Assembly (NCBI GenBank): GCA_905221295.1
Contig: CAJNCP010000001.1
Location: 62,001 to 126,000, forward strand
Direction of reading: 5' to 3'
Length of the DNA stretch: 64,000 nucleotides
From: a bacterium
GTDB lineage: Bacteria; Bacillota; Bacilli; Lactobacillales; Streptococcaceae
In this document: piece by piece, positions 1 through 8,991 of the stretch
Position numbering within the stretch: the first letter of the stretch is position 1
How the letters are laid out: every line of letters starts with the position of its first letter
Made by a program: the position numbers and the translations under genes
The notes under the pieces: model-generated
What the model was told of the DNA's origin: nothing
The model's input: the letters and a program-made list of their open reading frames with translations, nothing else
Databases searched by the model: none

Positions 1-386
1 AAGTAATTGTATCAAATCAATATTATTATAATTATTATCAGCGTCTTGGAAGTACGACGAAGAGTAAATACACACCACAGTTAGAAGACTTTTACAGAGC
101 TATAGAAAAAAATTCTAGATATTTAGAAGAAGATTTTCCAGATAATAGAGAATTGTCTGTTGCTTTGAAAAGTAGAATGTTTACAGGAGGTTTTCAAGTG
201 ATAAATTCGATGATTGACTCTGGAATGACTAAGGAAGTAAAAGCTAAGTCTTTAGAATATAGAAAAGATTTATTCATGATAATTTTCAATAGAAAAATCA
301 CTAAAAAAGATAAAATAAAGCATATACTATTTGCTATTAGTCCTAACTTGTATGCTTTTGCTCGGAAAAAGTATCTAAGTAACTAA
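1..386 (+). CDS. Family 2 glycosyltransferase, C-terminal fragment (cut by window edge)
   Basis: The reading frame is open from base 3 to the TAA at 384-386, so the gene starts to the left of the window; the internal ATG at 177 is not a credible start. The visible ~127 residues contain an aromatic-rich stretch (YYYNYYQRLGS) followed by charged helices, as in the C-terminal part of many polysaccharide family 2 glycosyltransferases, where a Y-R-x-R-x-G-S segment follows the catalytic domain. No catalytic motif is inside the window. It precedes another glycosyltransferase by 28 bases, so the two are probably co-transcribed. The family is inferred from this tail and from context only. Confidence 0.6.
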   Translation, partial: VIVSNQYYYNYYQRLGSTTKSKYTPQLEDFYRAIEKNSRYLEEDFPDNRELSVALKSRMFTGGFQVINSMIDSGMTKEVKAKSLEYRKDLFMIIFNRKITKKDKIKHILFAISPNLYAFARKKYLSN

Positions 387-414
387 TAAATGATTCAAAA
401 ACAAGGAGGTAGTA

Positions 415-1404
415 ATGATTTTAAGTATTGTTGTTCCAACCTATAATATAGAAAAATATATAGAAAGAAATATAGAGTCTTTTCTTAAGGTAGAGGACGA
501 CCTGAAGAGTTTATTTGAAGTATTGATTATTAATGATGGAAGCACAGATAGTACACTACAAGTAGTAACAGCATTAATAAAAAAAATAGATTGTTTAAAT
601 ATAAGAGTAATAAATAAGAGTAATGGTGGACATGGTTCAGCGGTAAATAGAGGGATAGAAGAAGCTAAGGGGAAATATTTTAAGATAGTAGATGGAGATG
701 ATTGGGTAAAGAAAACAGATTTTGAAGAGTATTTAAAAAGATTGGAAAAAACTGATGTAGATATGGTTGTTACGAATTTTAGTAAGCAATATACTTATGA
801 AAATAAAGTAGAACTGGAAAAAGTAAGTAATGTTGAAGACAACTATAAGAGCAATAGAATTCCCAAAATCTTCCCAATGCATAGCATTACATACAAAACA
901 AGTATTCTAAAAGAAAACAATATTAAATTGACAGAGAAAATATTTTATGTAGATATTCAGTATATAGTGTTTCCTTTGAAATATATTAATGATTGGGAGT
1001 ACTGGGATTTAGATGTATATCAGTATTTTTTGGGTAGACCTGATCAAAGTATGACTATAGAAAATAGGATGAAAAATATTGAGCATAGTCGAAAGGTTAC
1101 AGAAAGCATACTAGAATTCTATAGCACATTGGGAGATGTATATTTCAAAGATACTGTACACTCTCTTCTGAAAGGTTTACTAAATACGAGATATCTATTA
1201 GCATTCTTATCAGATGATAGAGACCGATTGTTAAAAGAAACTACGGACTATATTAGAAAATATAATTTAAAATATACTTATAGCTCTCACATGAAGACAA
1301 GTTACTTATTATATTTTAATGAGATACATAATAGAAGATATTCATTTATAGTGTACCCTATAGTTAGTTTTAAATTAAAGAGACTAAGTAAGTATGGGAT
1401 ATAG
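415..1404 (+). CDS. Family 2 (GT-A) glycosyltransferase of the surface polysaccharide locus
   Basis: A 329-residue protein expected to transfer a sugar from a nucleotide-sugar donor to the growing lipid-linked repeat unit at the inner face of the membrane. The N-terminus has the GT2 signature VVPTYNIEKYI, the nucleotide-binding NDGSTDST (about residues 40-47) and the DxD-type DGDDW at 93-97. The remaining ~230 residues are the variable acceptor part. A strong ribosome binding site (AAGGAGG) sits just before the ATG. Base composition is very AT-rich, like the next gene and unlike the chromosomal genes further on, as is usual for exchanged polysaccharide genes. Donor and acceptor sugars cannot be read from the sequence. 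Confidence 0.88.
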   Translation: MILSIVVPTYNIEKYIERNIESFLKVEDDLKSLFEVLIINDGSTDSTLQVVTALIKKIDCLNIRVINKSNGGHGSAVNRGIEEAKGKYFKIVDGDDWVKKTDFEEYLKRLEKTDVDMVVTNFSKQYTYENKVELEKVSNVEDNYKSNRIPKIFPMHSITYKTSILKENNIKLTEKIFYVDIQYIVFPLKYINDWEYWDLDVYQYFLGRPDQSMTIENRMKNIEHSRKVTESILEFYSTLGDVYFKDTVHSLLKGLLNTRYLLAFLSDDRDRLLKETTDYIRKYNLKYTYSSHMKTSYLLYFNEIHNRRYSFIVYPIVSFKLKRLSKYGI

Positions 1405-1415
1405 GAGTATCCAGC

Positions 1416-2555
1416 ATGAGTATAAAAGTAAGTATACATCAGTTGCTTTTTTACATATCTTTTCTTATTATAGTTGGTTCAAAATATCTAGGGCAAACGA
1501 CCTTTGTAAATGAATACCCTCTAATAAGTGAATTGATAAAATTGTTGATAATTGTAGCGTGTATCTTTTTATTATTAAAATATATATTAGAACCACATAC
1601 TAAAAAGTTAATTATCTTTTCGATAGTTATTTCGACGATAGGAGTGGCAGTATCGTATAATTCAGATAGCTTTTTCACTTTAATGCCTGTAGTAGCATTA
1701 ATCTTAAATATGAATAACATAGACATAAATAAGGTTATAAAAGTATGGCTTATAGAGATTATAGCATTAATGATTTTAATAGCAATATGTTATCGACTAA
1801 ATATAATAGGGGAAGTTATAAATTCAGTAGTTAGAGCAGATGGGAAAATACGATACGCTCTAGGATATACATATTCAACATTTAGTTCGAATTACTTTTT
1901 CCATGTGACTATTTTCTATTTATATTTAAGAAAAAATATGATTAAGTATGTAGAAATAATATCTTTATTTCTCATAAATTTATATCTATATACTTTGACT
2001 GATACAAAGGCGGTATTCTATTACTCTACTGCTGCTATTATCGTTTGTTTGTTTTTAAAAGTATTTAAGATAAAAGCATATAGTACTTTTTTGAATAAAT
2101 ATAGTATGTTATTTTCAGCAATAATAGCTGGAGTTTTGTCATGGAGTTATAGGTATAGACTATCACTTTTAGATCAGCTAAATTCAGTATTAACAGGTAG
2201 ATTACGACTTGCAAGTGATGCTTTCAACAACTTTGATATAACGCTTTTTGGACAAAAAATAAGATGGATTTTTGAACAAAATATGTTTTCAGAATTAACA
2301 TATAATTATATAGATTCCTCGTACTTAAATATTTTATTTAGATTTGGAGTAATAATTTTAGTATTTATATTAGTCGGATATTACATTATTGGAGAAAAAA
2401 CTCTAAGTAGAAATACATATTATACAATGATGATTGTATTCTTATCACTACATTCTATGTTTGATCCTCAATTAATAGAAATAATGTACAATCCAGCGAT
2501 ATTGTTTTTAGGATATGTTATATATAATAGAAATGAGCTGAAAAAGTTCAAATAA
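1416..2555 (+). CDS. wzy: Probable Wzy-type oligosaccharide repeat-unit polymerase
   Basis: A 379-residue, very hydrophobic protein with roughly ten predicted membrane segments and a short hydrophilic stretch between about residues 250 and 300 that would form an external loop. It has no recognisable catalytic motif, which is normal for Wzy proteins because they are highly divergent. The assignment rests on topology, size and position: it lies 11 bases after a glycosyltransferase and upstream of the Wzx flippase, and every Wzx/Wzy-dependent locus needs one such protein. Wzy joins the flipped repeat units on the outer side of the membrane. The gene is strongly AT-rich. A different polytopic polysaccharide protein is possible. 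Confidence 0.72.
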   Translation: MSIKVSIHQLLFYISFLIIVGSKYLGQTTFVNEYPLISELIKLLIIVACIFLLLKYILEPHTKKLIIFSIVISTIGVAVSYNSDSFFTLMPVVALILNMNNIDINKVIKVWLIEIIALMILIAICYRLNIIGEVINSVVRADGKIRYALGYTYSTFSSNYFFHVTIFYLYLRKNMIKYVEIISLFLINLYLYTLTDTKAVFYYSTAAIIVCLFLKVFKIKAYSTFLNKYSMLFSAIIAGVLSWSYRYRLSLLDQLNSVLTGRLRLASDAFNNFDITLFGQKIRWIFEQNMFSELTYNYIDSSYLNILFRFGVIILVFILVGYYIIGEKTLSRNTYYTMMIVFLSLHSMFDPQLIEIMYNPAILFLGYVIYNRNELKKFK

Positions 2556-2564
2556 AATTTATTA

Positions 2565-2929
2565 GGAAACCTCTAAAAACTAACTGTTTTCTATTGAACA
2601 TAGTTAAGAAAACTTTAAATCAATAATTCGAAAAATATAAAATATATTTTTAGCTGTACCCACAAATACAGAGATAAAAGAATCTATATTATTGGGGAAG
2701 GATATCCTATGTAGGGATTATTGAGGTATACTCAGGTTAATTCTTGTCATATTTAGCATAATTATAAGAAATTTTTATTTTCAAACCCTCCTCGTATTTT
2801 TATGTTGATAATTTGAAAAATTCTAATTCTTATGAGCATCTCTAAAGATAAAAAATTTAAGAAAACAGAATGTATATTTGCAAAAGTATTTATATCTAAT
2901 CTAAAGAAAAAGGGTTTTTAGAGACTCCC
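2565..2929. mobile_element. Candidate IS5-type remnant or MITE (no transposase gene)
   Basis: The ~400 bases between wzy and wzx hold no credible gene. They are bounded by imperfect inverted repeats: GGAAACCTCTAAAAAC at 2565-2580 and the reverse complement of GGGAGTCTCTAAAAAC at 2914-2929, matching at 13 of 16 positions. The trinucleotide TTA directly flanks both ends, which fits the 3 bp TNA target duplications of some IS5-family groups. Inside is AT-rich sequence with frequent stops and no transposase motif I can recognise. A decayed element or miniature transposable element is inferred; the ends alone are seen. Confidence 0.42.
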
Positions 2930-3019
2930 TTAAATATACAGATCGAATTTTCAATGATTCATTTTTTAGTTTGTACTATAACCATGTTTAACGAAAGGAT
3001 GCAGGATTTCCACTTTAAA

Positions 3020-4435
3020 ATGAAAATTCTAAAAAATTACGTTTATAATCTATCATATCAGTTGTTGGTGATTATACTTCCCATTATTACGACTCCTTAT
3101 GTAACGCGCATATTTTCTTCAGATGATTTAGGAACCTACGGTTACTTCAATTCCATTGTTACCTACTTCATTTTACTTGCTACTCTGGGTATTGCTAACT
3201 ATGGAACGAAGGAGATATCTGGGAATAGGAGGAGTATTCAGAAAAATTTCTGGGGTATATATACTTTACAGTTTGGAGCGACTACTTTTTCCATTCTTCT
3301 CTATATACTAGCCTGTCTTTTCATCCCTGGGATGAAAAATCTAGTGGTCTACATTCTAGGCTTGGCTTTGGTTTCTAAAGGATTAGATATATCCTGGCTC
3401 TTTCAAGGGCTAGAAGATTTTCGAAAGATTACTGTTCGCAATATTACAGTAAAATTAGTTGGAGTGGTCTCCATCTTCCTTTTTGTCAAATCTGCAAATG
3501 ACCTATACCTCTATGTTTTTTTGCTAACCATATTTGAACTCTTGGGGCAGCTAAGTATGTGGTTGCCTGCTCGTGAGTTTATTGGTAGACCTCATTTTGA
3601 TTTAGAATATGCTAAGCATCATTTGAAACCCGTTATATTATTGTTTCTTCCTCAAGTAGCTATTTCTTTGTATGTTACCTTAGATCGTACCATGCTAGGA
3701 GCCCTAGCTTCTACAAATGATGTAGGGATCTATGATCAGGCGCTTAAATTGGTGAATATTCTATTAACCTTGGTAACATCATTAGGAAGTGTTATGTTGC
3801 CTCGAGTAGCTAACTTATTAGCAACAGGAGATCATAGAGCAGTCAATAAGATGCATGAGATGGCTTTCTTGATTTATAATTTAGTTATTTTTCCTATTAT
3901 ATCCGGAATGTTAATTGTCAATGATGATTTTGTTCAATTTTTCCTTGGGCAAGACTTTCAAGATGCACGTTATGCAATTGCCATTATGATTTTCCGCATG
4001 TTCTTTATCGGTTGGACCAATATTATGGGAATTCAAATTTTGATTCCACACAATAAAAATAAGGAATTTATGGTTTCAACAACAGCTCCCGCAATTATCA
4101 GTGTAGGTTTGAACCTGCTATTCCTTCCTAAACTTGGTTATATCGGAGCAGCTATTGTCTCTGTTTTAACAGAAGCGCTAGTATGGGCAATTCAATTGTA
4201 CTTTACCCGCAAATACCTAAAGGAAGTTTCAATCATTGGATCTATGACAAAAATTATTCTAGCATCAGCTATCATGTATGGTATTTTGCTTGGCTCAAAA
4301 ACATTTATACATTTTTCACCGGTCATAAATGTTTTAGTGTTTGTGGTGCTTGGTGGAATCATTTACCTTTTTTTGATTCTATCTCTGAAAGTGGTAGATG
4401 TGACAGAATTAAAACAAATGATTAGGAAAAATTAG
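3020..4435 (+). CDS. wzx: Wzx flippase (polysaccharide repeat-unit transporter)
   Basis: Moves the undecaprenyl-linked repeat unit across the cytoplasmic membrane for polymerisation by Wzy. From the ATG at 3020 the protein has ~471 residues and about 12-14 hydrophobic segments (PolyST/MATE-like fold). The N-terminus MKILKNYVYNLSYQLLVIIL and the following ITTPYVTRIFS stretch are typical of streptococcal Wzx. The frame is open upstream to 2954, but those 22 extra residues are hydrophilic and not expected in the family, so 3020 is preferred; an AGGA lies 13 bases before it. It ends one base before the acyltransferase start, indicating an operon. Base composition is nearer the chromosomal average than that of wzy, so the locus is a mosaic. 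Confidence 0.88.
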   Translation: MKILKNYVYNLSYQLLVIILPIITTPYVTRIFSSDDLGTYGYFNSIVTYFILLATLGIANYGTKEISGNRRSIQKNFWGIYTLQFGATTFSILLYILACLFIPGMKNLVVYILGLALVSKGLDISWLFQGLEDFRKITVRNITVKLVGVVSIFLFVKSANDLYLYVFLLTIFELLGQLSMWLPAREFIGRPHFDLEYAKHHLKPVILLFLPQVAISLYVTLDRTMLGALASTNDVGIYDQALKLVNILLTLVTSLGSVMLPRVANLLATGDHRAVNKMHEMAFLIYNLVIFPIISGMLIVNDDFVQFFLGQDFQDARYAIAIMIFRMFFIGWTNIMGIQILIPHNKNKEFMVSTTAPAIISVGLNLLFLPKLGYIGAAIVSVLTEALVWAIQLYFTRKYLKEVSIIGSMTKIILASAIMYGILLGSKTFIHFSPVINVLVFVVLGGIIYLFLILSLKVVDVTELKQMIRKN

Positions 4436-4436
4436 A

Positions 4437-5435
4437 ATGTGCAAATATCGAAATATTAATTTAGATCTATTAAAAGTACTTGCATGTGTTGGAGTTGTTC
4501 TACTTCATACAACGATGGGTGGGTTTAAAGAGACAGGTTCATGGAATCTTTTGACATATTTATATTACTTAGGAACCTATTCTATCCCTCTATTTTTTAT
4601 GGTCAATGGTTATTTATTGTTAGGAAAGAGAGAGATTACCTATTCTTACATACTGCAGAAAGTAAAATGGATTCTAATAACAGTGTCGTCATGGACCTTT
4701 ATCGTCTGGCTGTTTAAAAGAGACTTCACAGAGAACCTAATTAAAAAAATTGTAGGTTCTTTGATACAAAAAGGTTATTTCTTTCAGTTTTGGTTTTTCG
4801 GATCCTTAATGCTTATTTATATATGTTTGCCGATTTTGAAAAAATTTCTAAATTCAAAAAGAAGTTATTTATACAGTCTATCTTTATTGATAGTTATTGG
4901 TTTGATTTTTGAGTTAGCAAATATTGTATTTCAAATGCCAGCACAAACATATGTTATACAAACCTTTAGATTATGGACTTGGTTTTTTTACTACCTTTTA
5001 GGTGGTTTTATAGCGCAATTTAACAAGGATATTATCAAAAATAGGTTTAAGAGATGGATGAAAGCAGTTGTGGTACTGTTGTTATTGATTTCACCAGTAA
5101 TATTATTTTTCATAGCGAAGACTACTTATCATAATCTTTTTGCTGAATATTTTTATGATATTTTATTTGTAAAAGTTGTAAGTTTGGGAATTTTTCTAAC
5201 TATCCTCACGCTTACTTTGAATGAAAAACGGAGCGAATGTATTGTTTCCCTTTCTAATCAAACTATGGGAGTTTTTATAATACATACATATACTATGAAG
5301 GTATGGGAAAAACTATTTGGTTTTAGTTTCGTAGGATCATATTTACTTTTCGCTATATTTACTTTAAGTGTTAGTTTTATTATTGTTGGAATGTTAATGA
5401 AAATTCCTTATTTCAATCGAATCGTTAAATTATAA
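4437..5435 (+). CDS. Acyltransferase family 3 membrane protein (polysaccharide O-acetyltransferase candidate)
   Basis: A 332-residue integral membrane protein of the acyltransferase-3 (OafA/YrhL-like) family. The N-terminus shows the family signature: NLDLLKVLACVGVVLLHTTM with the conserved membrane-embedded His at residue 24, and a following segment (IPLFFMVNGYLLL) matching the usual PLFF-x-xSGF block. About ten hydrophobic segments follow. Enzymes of this type in capsule loci add O-acetyl groups to the polysaccharide. The ATG starts one base after the wzx stop and glf follows after 13 bases, so it belongs to the same operon. The modified sugar cannot be told from the sequence. Confidence 0.85.
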   Translation: MCKYRNINLDLLKVLACVGVVLLHTTMGGFKETGSWNLLTYLYYLGTYSIPLFFMVNGYLLLGKREITYSYILQKVKWILITVSSWTFIVWLFKRDFTENLIKKIVGSLIQKGYFFQFWFFGSLMLIYICLPILKKFLNSKRSYLYSLSLLIVIGLIFELANIVFQMPAQTYVIQTFRLWTWFFYYLLGGFIAQFNKDIIKNRFKRWMKAVVVLLLLISPVILFFIAKTTYHNLFAEYFYDILFVKVVSLGIFLTILTLTLNEKRSECIVSLSNQTMGVFIIHTYTMKVWEKLFGFSFVGSYLLFAIFTLSVSFIIVGMLMKIPYFNRIVKL

Positions 5436-5448
5436 AAAGGAGAACACT

Positions 5449-6558
5449 ATGTACGATTATCTTATCGTCGGTGCTGGTTTGTCTGGAGCAATCTTCGCAC
5501 ACGAAGCTACAAAACGTGGTAAAAAAGTAAAAGTGATTGATAAACGTGATCACATCGGTGGGAACATCTACTGTGAGAATGTAGAAGGTATCAATGTTCA
5601 TAAATATGGTGCCCATATCTTTCATACCTCTAATAAAAAAGTTTGGGACTATATCAATCAATTCGCTGAATTTAACAACTATATCAATTCACCTGTCGCA
5701 AACTATAAAGGAAGTCTTTATAATCTTCCTTTCAATATGAATACCTTCTATGCTATGTGGGGCACAAAAACTCCACAGGAAGTAAAAGATAAGATTGCAG
5801 AGCAGACAGCTGATATGAAGGATGTTGAGCCGAAAAATCTGGAAGAACAGGCTATTAAGCTGATTGGTCCAGATATCTATGAAAAGTTGATCAAGGGTTA
5901 TACTGAAAAGCAGTGGGGGCGCTCAGCAACGGAACTTCCTCCATTTATCATTAAACGTCTTCCAGTTCGTCTAACATTTGATAATAACTATTTTAACGAC
6001 CGTTACCAAGGAATTCCTATTGGTGGTTATAATGTGATTATCGAAGACATGCTTAAAGACGTTGAAGTTGAGCTTGGTGTTGATTTCTTTGCTCACCGTG
6101 AAGAGTTAGAAGCATCAGCTGAAAAAGTTGTCTTCACAGGAATGATCGACCAGTATTTTGACTACAAACACGGGGAGTTAGAATACCGTAGCCTTCGCTT
6201 TGAGCATGAAATTTTGGACGAGGAAAATTATCAAGGGAATGCTGTAGTGAACTATACAGAGCGTGAGATCCCTTATACTCGTATCATCGAACACAAACAT
6301 TTTGAATATGGAACGCAGCCAAAGACAGTCATCACGCGTGAATATCCAGCTGACTGGAAGCGCGGGGACGAGCCCTACTATCCGATCAATGATGAGAAAA
6401 ATAATGCTATATTTGCTAAGTACCAGGAGGAAGCTTCAAAGAATGATAAGGTTATCTTCTGTGGGCGCTTAGCAGATTATAAATATTACGATATGCATGT
6501 GGTGATTGAACGGGCGCTTGAGGTTGTGGAGAAAGAGTTTGAGCATGGCAAAAAGTAG
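5449..6558 (+). CDS. glf: UDP-galactopyranose mutase
   Basis: Flavoenzyme that interconverts UDP-galactopyranose and UDP-galactofuranose, supplying Galf for the polysaccharide. Length (369 residues) is normal. The N-terminus carries the FAD-binding motif YLIVGAGLSGAIFAHEA (residues 4-20), followed by the family block DKRDHIGGNIY and by YGAHIFHTS. Conserved late segments such as ITREYPADWKRG and CGRLADYKYYDM are present. An AAAAGGAGAACACT ribosome binding site precedes the ATG. It is the last gene of the polysaccharide locus and its presence indicates that the product contains galactofuranose. Codon use is close to chromosomal, unlike the glycosyltransferases upstream. Confidence 0.97.
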   Translation: MYDYLIVGAGLSGAIFAHEATKRGKKVKVIDKRDHIGGNIYCENVEGINVHKYGAHIFHTSNKKVWDYINQFAEFNNYINSPVANYKGSLYNLPFNMNTFYAMWGTKTPQEVKDKIAEQTADMKDVEPKNLEEQAIKLIGPDIYEKLIKGYTEKQWGRSATELPPFIIKRLPVRLTFDNNYFNDRYQGIPIGGYNVIIEDMLKDVEVELGVDFFAHREELEASAEKVVFTGMIDQYFDYKHGELEYRSLRFEHEILDEENYQGNAVVNYTEREIPYTRIIEHKHFEYGTQPKTVITREYPADWKRGDEPYYPINDEKNNAIFAKYQEEASKNDKVIFCGRLADYKYYDMHVVIERALEVVEKEFEHGKK

Positions 6559-6747
6559 AATTAGTTGGATAGATTTTGGAAAAGGTTTTTCCATACGTTA
6601 GAAAATTTGAGATAAACAATGGTCTCTGACATCTAATCCAATCACATGACCTTGAACGAAGGTATTCTACTAAACTACCCAGACTAAAAGTTTGGAGCAT
6701 ATCCTTTTCATGCTAGAGAGCCACAAGAACTATTTGCTAATAGCTAA

Positions 6748-6785
6748 AACCTCCTGAGAAAGAATATTCTCAGGAGGTTGTTTTT
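6748..6785. terminator. Bidirectional terminator between glf and pbp1A
   Basis: A 13 bp perfect stem (AACCTCCTGAGAA / TTCTCAGGAGGTT) with a six-base loop, T-rich on the right and A-rich on the left, placed between two convergent genes. It can end transcription of the polysaccharide operon and of pbp1A. Confidence 0.88.
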
Positions 6786-6786
6786 A

Positions 6787-8991
6787 TTATGGCTGTCCTG
6801 TTTGAGGAACCTGATTTTGTTGATTAGGGTTTGTATTTTGTTGAGGTGAATTTGGTTGCTGACTGTTCCCCGTATTTGGATTTGTATTTTGTTGAGGTGA
6901 ATTTGGTTGCTGACTGTTCCCCGTGTTTGGATTTGTATTTGGGGGAGTCGTAGTAGTTTGTGATGTACTTTCAGAAGTAGAGGTTTCTGGTATAGAGCGT
7001 TGTTGAATAGATGGTGTTGTCCAACTAGAACGAGCACCGTTTTTAAAGACGAACTCACCACTTCGATAGAGGCCTTCTGGCATAGTCCAGTCGCCAGGGT
7101 TGTTATCCTCAGACAGATAAGTCATCATTGAACGGTAAACCTTAGCTGCAACATAGAAGCCATCACCAACGATAGGAGTCAGGCGGTTTGAGTAACCTGT
7201 CCACACAGCCATTGAATATTTGCGAGTATAACCAACAAACATTTCGTCTGGAGCTACATAACCAGTATTTTTGATGTAGTTTTCAATTTCATCATCTGTA
7301 TAGTTTGATGTACCAGTCTTACCAGCTTGAGGTAGCCAAGGGAGATAAGCACCACGACCAGTTCCATAGGTTAGGACTGTTTTCATCATCTCCGTCATCA
7401 TGTAGGCAGTAGTTTCTTTCATAGCCCGTGTACCAGGGTCAGAAAATTCTTTTGAACTACCGTCGCTAAAGACGACCTTGTTGACATACATTGGTTTACG
7501 GTAGATACCACCATTAGCAAAAGCAGCGTAAGCAGCAGCCATTTTCTCACTACTTGCTCCGTACTTTTTGTTGGACTCAGTCGTATTACTTGAAATCGCG
7601 TTGGCATAGTGCATATCTGGATAGTCAATACCGATTCCATTTAGGAAGGTCTTGGCTCTATCCAAACCGACTTTGTTCAAGGTTTCTACGGCTGTAACGT
7701 TCCGTGATTGTTGGAGCGCATATTGGATGGTGATGTTTCCAAAGTAACTTCTATCCCAGTTGTAGACGGGAGTGTCTGTTCCAGGATAATTGTAAGGAAC
7801 ATCGTGAACAATTGAAGCAGTTGAGTCGTAGATGTCATACTCCAAGGCAGGAGCATAGTCTGTGATTGGCTTCATGGTAGAACCCCAGTCACGGTTGGTT
7901 TCAACAGCTTGGTTGATTCCGAAGGAAACATTGCTTGATTGGTGACGAGAACCTAACTGAGCAATGACTTTCCCGTTTGTCACATCCACAATCGTTGAAG
8001 CTACTTGCATTTCATCGTCAGGATAGTTGACATACTCGTCGGTATTGTAGATATCCCAGAGATGTTGTTGAACTTTAGGATCAACGTTGGTGTAGACATC
8101 CATACCAGTTGTTAAGAGGTTGTAGCCTGTTTCTTGTTCGACTTGATCGATTACCTCTTTGAGATAGTTGTCCATGTATGGAGGATAACTATTAGCCGAT
8201 TTTAGACTTTGAAGTCCGTCCGTAATTGGAGTATTGATTGCTTTTTCATACTGCTCAGCTGAAATGTAACCTTGTCCCTTCATCTCAGAGAGGACGAGAT
8301 TGCGTCGTTCTTGAGCCGCTTCTGGATGTGAGTATGGATCATACTGATTTGGCGCCTGAGGCATTCCGGCAAGGAGAGCCAACTGTGGGATACTCAAATC
8401 TTTGAGGTCCTTGCCATAGTAATTTTGGGCAGCAGTTTGCATACCGTAGTTACCGTTTGACATGTAGACCTTGTTGATGTAGTAGGTCAGGATTTCTTGC
8501 TTGGTTGCTTTTTGTTCGAGCTGAACGGCAAGCCATGCTTCCTGTGCCTTACGTGAAAGTGTTTGATCAGATGTTGACGTTGAAAAATAGGTTAGTTTAA
8601 TCAACTGCTGTGTCAAGGTAGAACCACCTTGAAGACCACCCCCACCACGAAGGTTTCGTAGAGTGGCACCGAGGATACGAATAGTATCAACCCCACGGTG
8701 ATTAAAGAAACGATGGTCTTCAATAGAGACGATGGCATTAACCAACTCTGTAGGGATTTCATTTGCTTGCGCATTTACCCGACGTTCTGATCCAAGATCG
8801 GCAATGAGTTCATCGTTTTTGTCATAGATCTTGCTAGACGTTGTAGCGACTAGTTTACTTTCAGATAGGGCCGGAGCCTTGCTGACATAGTAGAGGAAGA
8901 GTCCTCCGCCTAGCACAACTGCTGCGATAAATACAGTTAAGAGACAGATACTGACATACTTAGCTATTCGCAGGAAAATTTGTTTGTTCAT
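6787..8991 (-). CDS. pbp1A: Penicillin-binding protein 1A (bifunctional class A PBP)
   Basis: Synthesises and crosslinks peptidoglycan. One N-terminal membrane anchor (about residues 12-35) is followed by a glycosyltransferase family 51 domain with catalytic Glu91 in EDHRFF and a [10 protein letters not shown] block, then the transpeptidase domain with STMK (371-374, active Ser371), SRN (429-431) and KTG (558-560). The tail beyond ~650 is a Ser/Thr/Gln/Asn/Pro-rich extracellular extension with two exact-period 17-residue repeats. The residue three after SRN begins is Thr433 where susceptible pneumococci have Pro, and residues 575-578 are NTGY rather than TSQF; both are known from beta-lactam-resistant alleles. 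Length 734 is slightly longer than the pneumococcal protein because of the tail. It overlaps recU by 4 bases. Confidence 0.97.
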   Translation of the reverse strand: MNKQIFLRIAKYVSICLLTVFIAAVVLGGGLFLYYVSKAPALSESKLVATTSSKIYDKNDELIADLGSERRVNAQANEIPTELVNAIVSIEDHRFFNHRGVDTIRILGATLRNLRGGGGLQGGSTLTQQLIKLTYFSTSTSDQTLSRKAQEAWLAVQLEQKATKQEILTYYINKVYMSNGNYGMQTAAQNYYGKDLKDLSIPQLALLAGMPQAPNQYDPYSHPEAAQERRNLVLSEMKGQGYISAEQYEKAINTPITDGLQSLKSANSYPPYMDNYLKEVIDQVEQETGYNLLTTGMDVYTNVDPKVQQHLWDIYNTDEYVNYPDDEMQVASTIVDVTNGKVIAQLGSRHQSSNVSFGINQAVETNRDWGSTMKPITDYAPALEYDIYDSTASIVHDVPYNYPGTDTPVYNWDRSYFGNITIQYALQQSRNVTAVETLNKVGLDRAKTFLNGIGIDYPDMHYANAISSNTTESNKKYGASSEKMAAAYAAFANGGIYRKPMYVNKVVFSDGSSKEFSDPGTRAMKETTAYMMTEMMKTVLTYGTGRGAYLPWLPQAGKTGTSNYTDDEIENYIKNTGYVAPDEMFVGYTRKYSMAVWTGYSNRLTPIVGDGFYVAAKVYRSMMTYLSEDNNPGDWTMPEGLYRSGEFVFKNGARSSWTTPSIQQRSIPETSTSESTSQTTTTPPNTNPNTGNSQQPNSPQQNTNPNTGNSQQPNSPQQNTNPNQQNQVPQTGQP
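6841..6942 (-). repeat. 51 bp tandem repeat (2 copies) in the pbp1A tail
   Basis: Two adjacent 51 bp copies encode the 17-residue unit [17 protein letters not shown], differing by one base in the part compared. A third, partial unit follows towards the C-terminus. Likely to vary in copy number between strains. Confidence 0.85.

Noticed and set aside
2954..3019. Upstream start giving Wzx 22 extra residues
   Set aside because: The extension is hydrophilic and absent from the family as I know it; the ATG at 3020 restores the typical N-terminus.
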